In this document: in pieces, positions 62,164 to 64,000 of the stretch | How positions within the stretch are numbered: the first letter of the stretch is position 1 | Layout: every line of letters begins with the position of its first letter | Origin: Rhodothermus marinus DSM 4252 | Lineage (GTDB): Bacteria > Bacteroidota > Rhodothermia > Rhodothermales > Rhodothermaceae | Length of the DNA: 64,000 bases | Assembly (NCBI RefSeq): GCF_000024845.1 | Contig: NC_013501.1 | Coordinates: forward strand, 1,058,001 to 1,122,000 | Direction of reading: 5' to 3' | The notes under the pieces: generated by a model | Seen by the model: only the letters and a program-made list of their open reading frames with translations | The model's database searches: none | Told to the model about the DNA's origin: nothing | Program-made: the position numbers and the translations under genes

Positions 62164-62601
62164 ATGCGAAAGCTGGACGCCCTGCTTGAACTGTTTCAGG
62201 AGGCCGAGCCTGCCGAGCGGTTGCAGTTGTTGCTGGACTTTGCCGAGCGGCTGCCGCCGCTGCCGCCGGAGTACGTGCCGTTACGCGACGCCGGGCTGGG
62301 TATGGTGCACGAATGCCAGTCGCCGGTCTTCTTTCTGCCGGAGGTGCAGGACGGCCGCGTGCGCATCTATGCCGACGTGCCGCGCGAGGCGCCGACGCCC
62401 CGGGCTTTTACGGCAATGCTGGTCGAAGCCTTCGACGGCGAGCCGCCCGAGGTCGTGCTGGAGGCGCCCGAAGATCTGCTCTACCGGCTGGGCATCGCAC
62501 CGCTGCTGGGCATGCAACGCCTGCGGGGATTGACCGCCATCTATCAGAAGCTCCGGCGTGAAGTGGCCGAAAAGGCCGGTCTCTCGGCTAATCCACGGTG
62601 A
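62164..62601 (+). CDS. sufE: SufE-family cysteine desulfurase activator
   Basis: 145 aa. LPPLPPEYV, then GMVHECQSPVFFLPEV with the sulfur-accepting Cys51, and the C-terminal LGIAPLLGMQRLRGLTAIYQKL match SufE. It takes persulfide sulfur from the desulfurase SufS and passes it to the Fe-S scaffold. The other suf genes are not in the window. It overlaps the convergent Nudix gene by 14 bases. Confidence 0.92.
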   Translation: MRKLDALLELFQEAEPAERLQLLLDFAERLPPLPPEYVPLRDAGLGMVHECQSPVFFLPEVQDGRVRIYADVPREAPTPRAFTAMLVEAFDGEPPEVVLEAPEDLLYRLGIAPLLGMQRLRGLTAIYQKLRREVAEKAGLSANPR

Positions 62602-63223
62602 GCAGAGCCAGCAGTTCGGCCAGCATCATGGCCGTGGCACCCCAGATGCGATAGGAGCCTATCTCGAAAAAAGGCACCATTACGTCCCGTCCGCGAATCG
62701 TCCAGCGCTCCCGGCGCCGGCTGGCCGGGTCCAGCAATGCGGCCAGCGGCACGCGCAGCACGGCTTCCACCTCTTCGGGGCAGGGGTGCAGCTCTGGCAG
62801 CGGCGCAATGGCGCCGACGAACGGATGCACGCAGAAGTTGGAGACCGGTATGTAGAGCGGCGTCAGGGCCCCCAGCAGTTCGATCTGCTCGGGCGGCAGG
62901 CCCAGCTCTTCGTGGGCTTCGCGGAGGGCTGTCTCCTGAAGGGTTTCGCCCGGCTCGCGTCGTCCGCCCGGAAAGCCAATCTGACCGCCGTGTTCTTTCA
63001 GATGGGAGGGACGCGCGACCAGCAGCAGGTGCGGGCGTTCTTGTTCGGGAAACAGCAGCGCCAGCACGCCGGCCTCCCGGCAGGGCTTCCCCTCAATGCG
63101 AAGCTGTTCAGGCGCCTGCCGGTACTCCGGCGCCATCTGAAGCTGGGCGGCAGTGCCGGGCAGGGGACCGGCCAGCCGTCGGCGCAGCAGGGTGATGCAC
63201 TCGGCGAACGTCGGCGTACGCAT
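62588..63223 (-). CDS. Nudix hydrolase, probable CoA pyrophosphatase
   Basis: 211 aa. The Nudix box GGRREPGETLQETALREAHEELGL is complete. The preceding LKEHGGQIGFPGG is the extra signature (UPF0035) of CoA-cleaving Nudix enzymes such as NudL/YeaB and Pcd1. It hydrolyses CoA or its derivatives to 3',5'-ADP and phosphopantetheine, turning over oxidised CoA. It is convergent with sufE. Confidence 0.9.
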   Translation of the reverse strand: MRTPTFAECITLLRRRLAGPLPGTAAQLQMAPEYRQAPEQLRIEGKPCREAGVLALLFPEQERPHLLLVARPSHLKEHGGQIGFPGGRREPGETLQETALREAHEELGLPPEQIELLGALTPLYIPVSNFCVHPFVGAIAPLPELHPCPEEVEAVLRVPLAALLDPASRRRERWTIRGRDVMVPFFEIGSYRIWGATAMMLAELLALLTVD

Positions 63224-63247
63224 ACCGCCAGCGTACGCCGGGAGCGT

Positions 63248-63955
63248 TCAGGGGATTCCGATAGGTTCGAAGCGGTAGTCGCGATAGAAAAGCTCCTGCG
63301 TGATCAGCAGTGTGTAGCGGCGCATGCGCCGACGCACAGGATGCAGCCAGGTGAGCTGGCGATGCACGGGCAGATCGCGTCCCTCAATGCGCACGAAGCG
63401 GGTCTGGAGTCGGGCTGGAGTAGGCATTCGGGGACCACGCAGCAGCAGCCGACTCTGCACCAGGCGACCGTCGTCGCGGGCAAACCAGAGCGTGATGCGC
63501 TCGACGGGCGGACGAGCGGGCGGTTGCAGCTCGAGGCGCCAGCAGGCCACCCGATCGACCGAGTCGGCGACGGCTGGCCCCCACGGACGCAGCCCATCCA
63601 GCAGACGAAACGGGGGCCAGCGGTCCAGCAGCGGTTCCAGCCAGCGCGGCTCCGGGCGCACTACCCGCGGAAAAGCTTCAGTGAGTACGGTCCGACCGTC
63701 CACCTCCAGCAACCGGACCTGGCGTTCCATGCGGTCCGGTGTAATGTGCACCTCGGCGACAAAGCGCACGCGGCGCACGCCATACGGGGCGTCGATCACG
63801 TGATGCCCTTCCACCTCGACGGAAAGTTGCTGCCAGTCCTGCCAGGCCGCGCGCTGCCCGCGCAACCAGGCCGCCCACAGCGTGTCGGCGGACTGCGCCG
63901 CGACGCACGCCGTGGTCAGCAGGAAAAGCGCAACGAGATGGAGCACGTAACGCAT
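63248..63955 (-). CDS. Exported protein of unknown function
   Basis: 235 aa from the ATG at 63955, with signal peptide MRYVLHLVALFLLTTACVAAQ (an ATG at 63985 would only extend it). A lipobox is possible around Cys17 but the AQ cleavage looks better. The body is beta-rich with a repeated Tyr/Arg/Glu pattern (VRRVRFVAEVHITPDRMERQVRLLEVDG, ITLWFARDDGRLVQSRLLLRG, TRFVRIEGRDLPVHRQLTW), like periplasmic LolA/RseB-type lipid-binding half-barrels. This similarity is only in the strand pattern. Function unknown. Confidence 0.65.
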   Translation of the reverse strand: MRYVLHLVALFLLTTACVAAQSADTLWAAWLRGQRAAWQDWQQLSVEVEGHHVIDAPYGVRRVRFVAEVHITPDRMERQVRLLEVDGRTVLTEAFPRVVRPEPRWLEPLLDRWPPFRLLDGLRPWGPAVADSVDRVACWRLELQPPARPPVERITLWFARDDGRLVQSRLLLRGPRMPTPARLQTRFVRIEGRDLPVHRQLTWLHPVRRRMRRYTLLITQELFYRDYRFEPIGIP

Positions 63956-64000
63956 TGCGGTCCGGTCGCTTCCCACGGTATTCAATGCCGGCGAGCGCTT

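Overview
This is a GC-rich chromosomal window with dense, short-spaced genes from a member of the Rhodothermus/Salinibacter lineage (Rhodothermota), most likely a Rhodothermus-like thermophile. That placement is an inference. It rests on type IX secretion genes (porU, porV), secreted proteins with type IX C-terminal sorting domains, a TonB receptor followed by a DUF4249 lipoprotein, the Bacteroidota-type carbamoyltransferase in the arginine operon, and the overall codon bias. I see no insertion sequence, prophage or CRISPR array.

Layout. 1-3.9 kb: a methionine/aspartate operon (metY end, metX, an aspartokinase without ACT domains, asd, a GNAT enzyme). 3.9-7.5 kb: tRNA-Gly, two lipoproteins, hemW. 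7.5-10.5 kb: nurA with a stand-alone HAS-barrel gene, a small outer-membrane protein, and two PspB-like membrane/coiled-coil proteins. 10.8-15.7 kb: ppdK, a Dps-type ferritin, glycerate 2-kinase. 15.7-22.5 kb: a minus-strand arginine operon, argG - P-loop protein - argC - argD - argF' - argB. It is preceded by a promoter, an arginine-rich leader peptide and a terminator whose 5' arm can instead pair with the leader message; this looks like a ribosome-mediated arginine attenuator. 22.5-29.9 kb: mscS, folD, porU, porV. 30-40.3 kb: a histidine-rich membrane protein, a dicarboxylate/glutamate symporter, a DUF1080 hydrolase, tRNA-Arg, a CPBP protease, cdsA, mutL, tilS, hpt.

40.5-46.6 kb holds a RiPP gene cluster of lasso-peptide type: an HPr-kinase-like protein, an asparagine-synthetase-like cyclase without the glutaminase cysteine, three small precursor genes, an ABC exporter and a PqqD-type leader-binding protein. 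All three precursors carry the lasso leader pattern (aromatic -17, Pro -14, Leu -12, Gly -8, Thr -2). None of the predicted cores has an acidic residue at position 7, 8 or 9, and no B2 leader protease is visible. A fourth peptide with the same leader spacing but a 6-residue core lies at 48.9-49.1 kb behind a large type IX-secreted protein. This atypical RiPP family and the arginine attenuator are the two most interesting things here.

46.6-64 kb: two type IX cargo proteins, a DUF4097 protein, dnaG, a TonB receptor with its DUF4249 partner, trehalose synthesis (otsA, otsB) with a convergent GH15 enzyme, a sulfurtransferase next to sufE, a CoA-type Nudix hydrolase and a periplasmic protein of unknown function.
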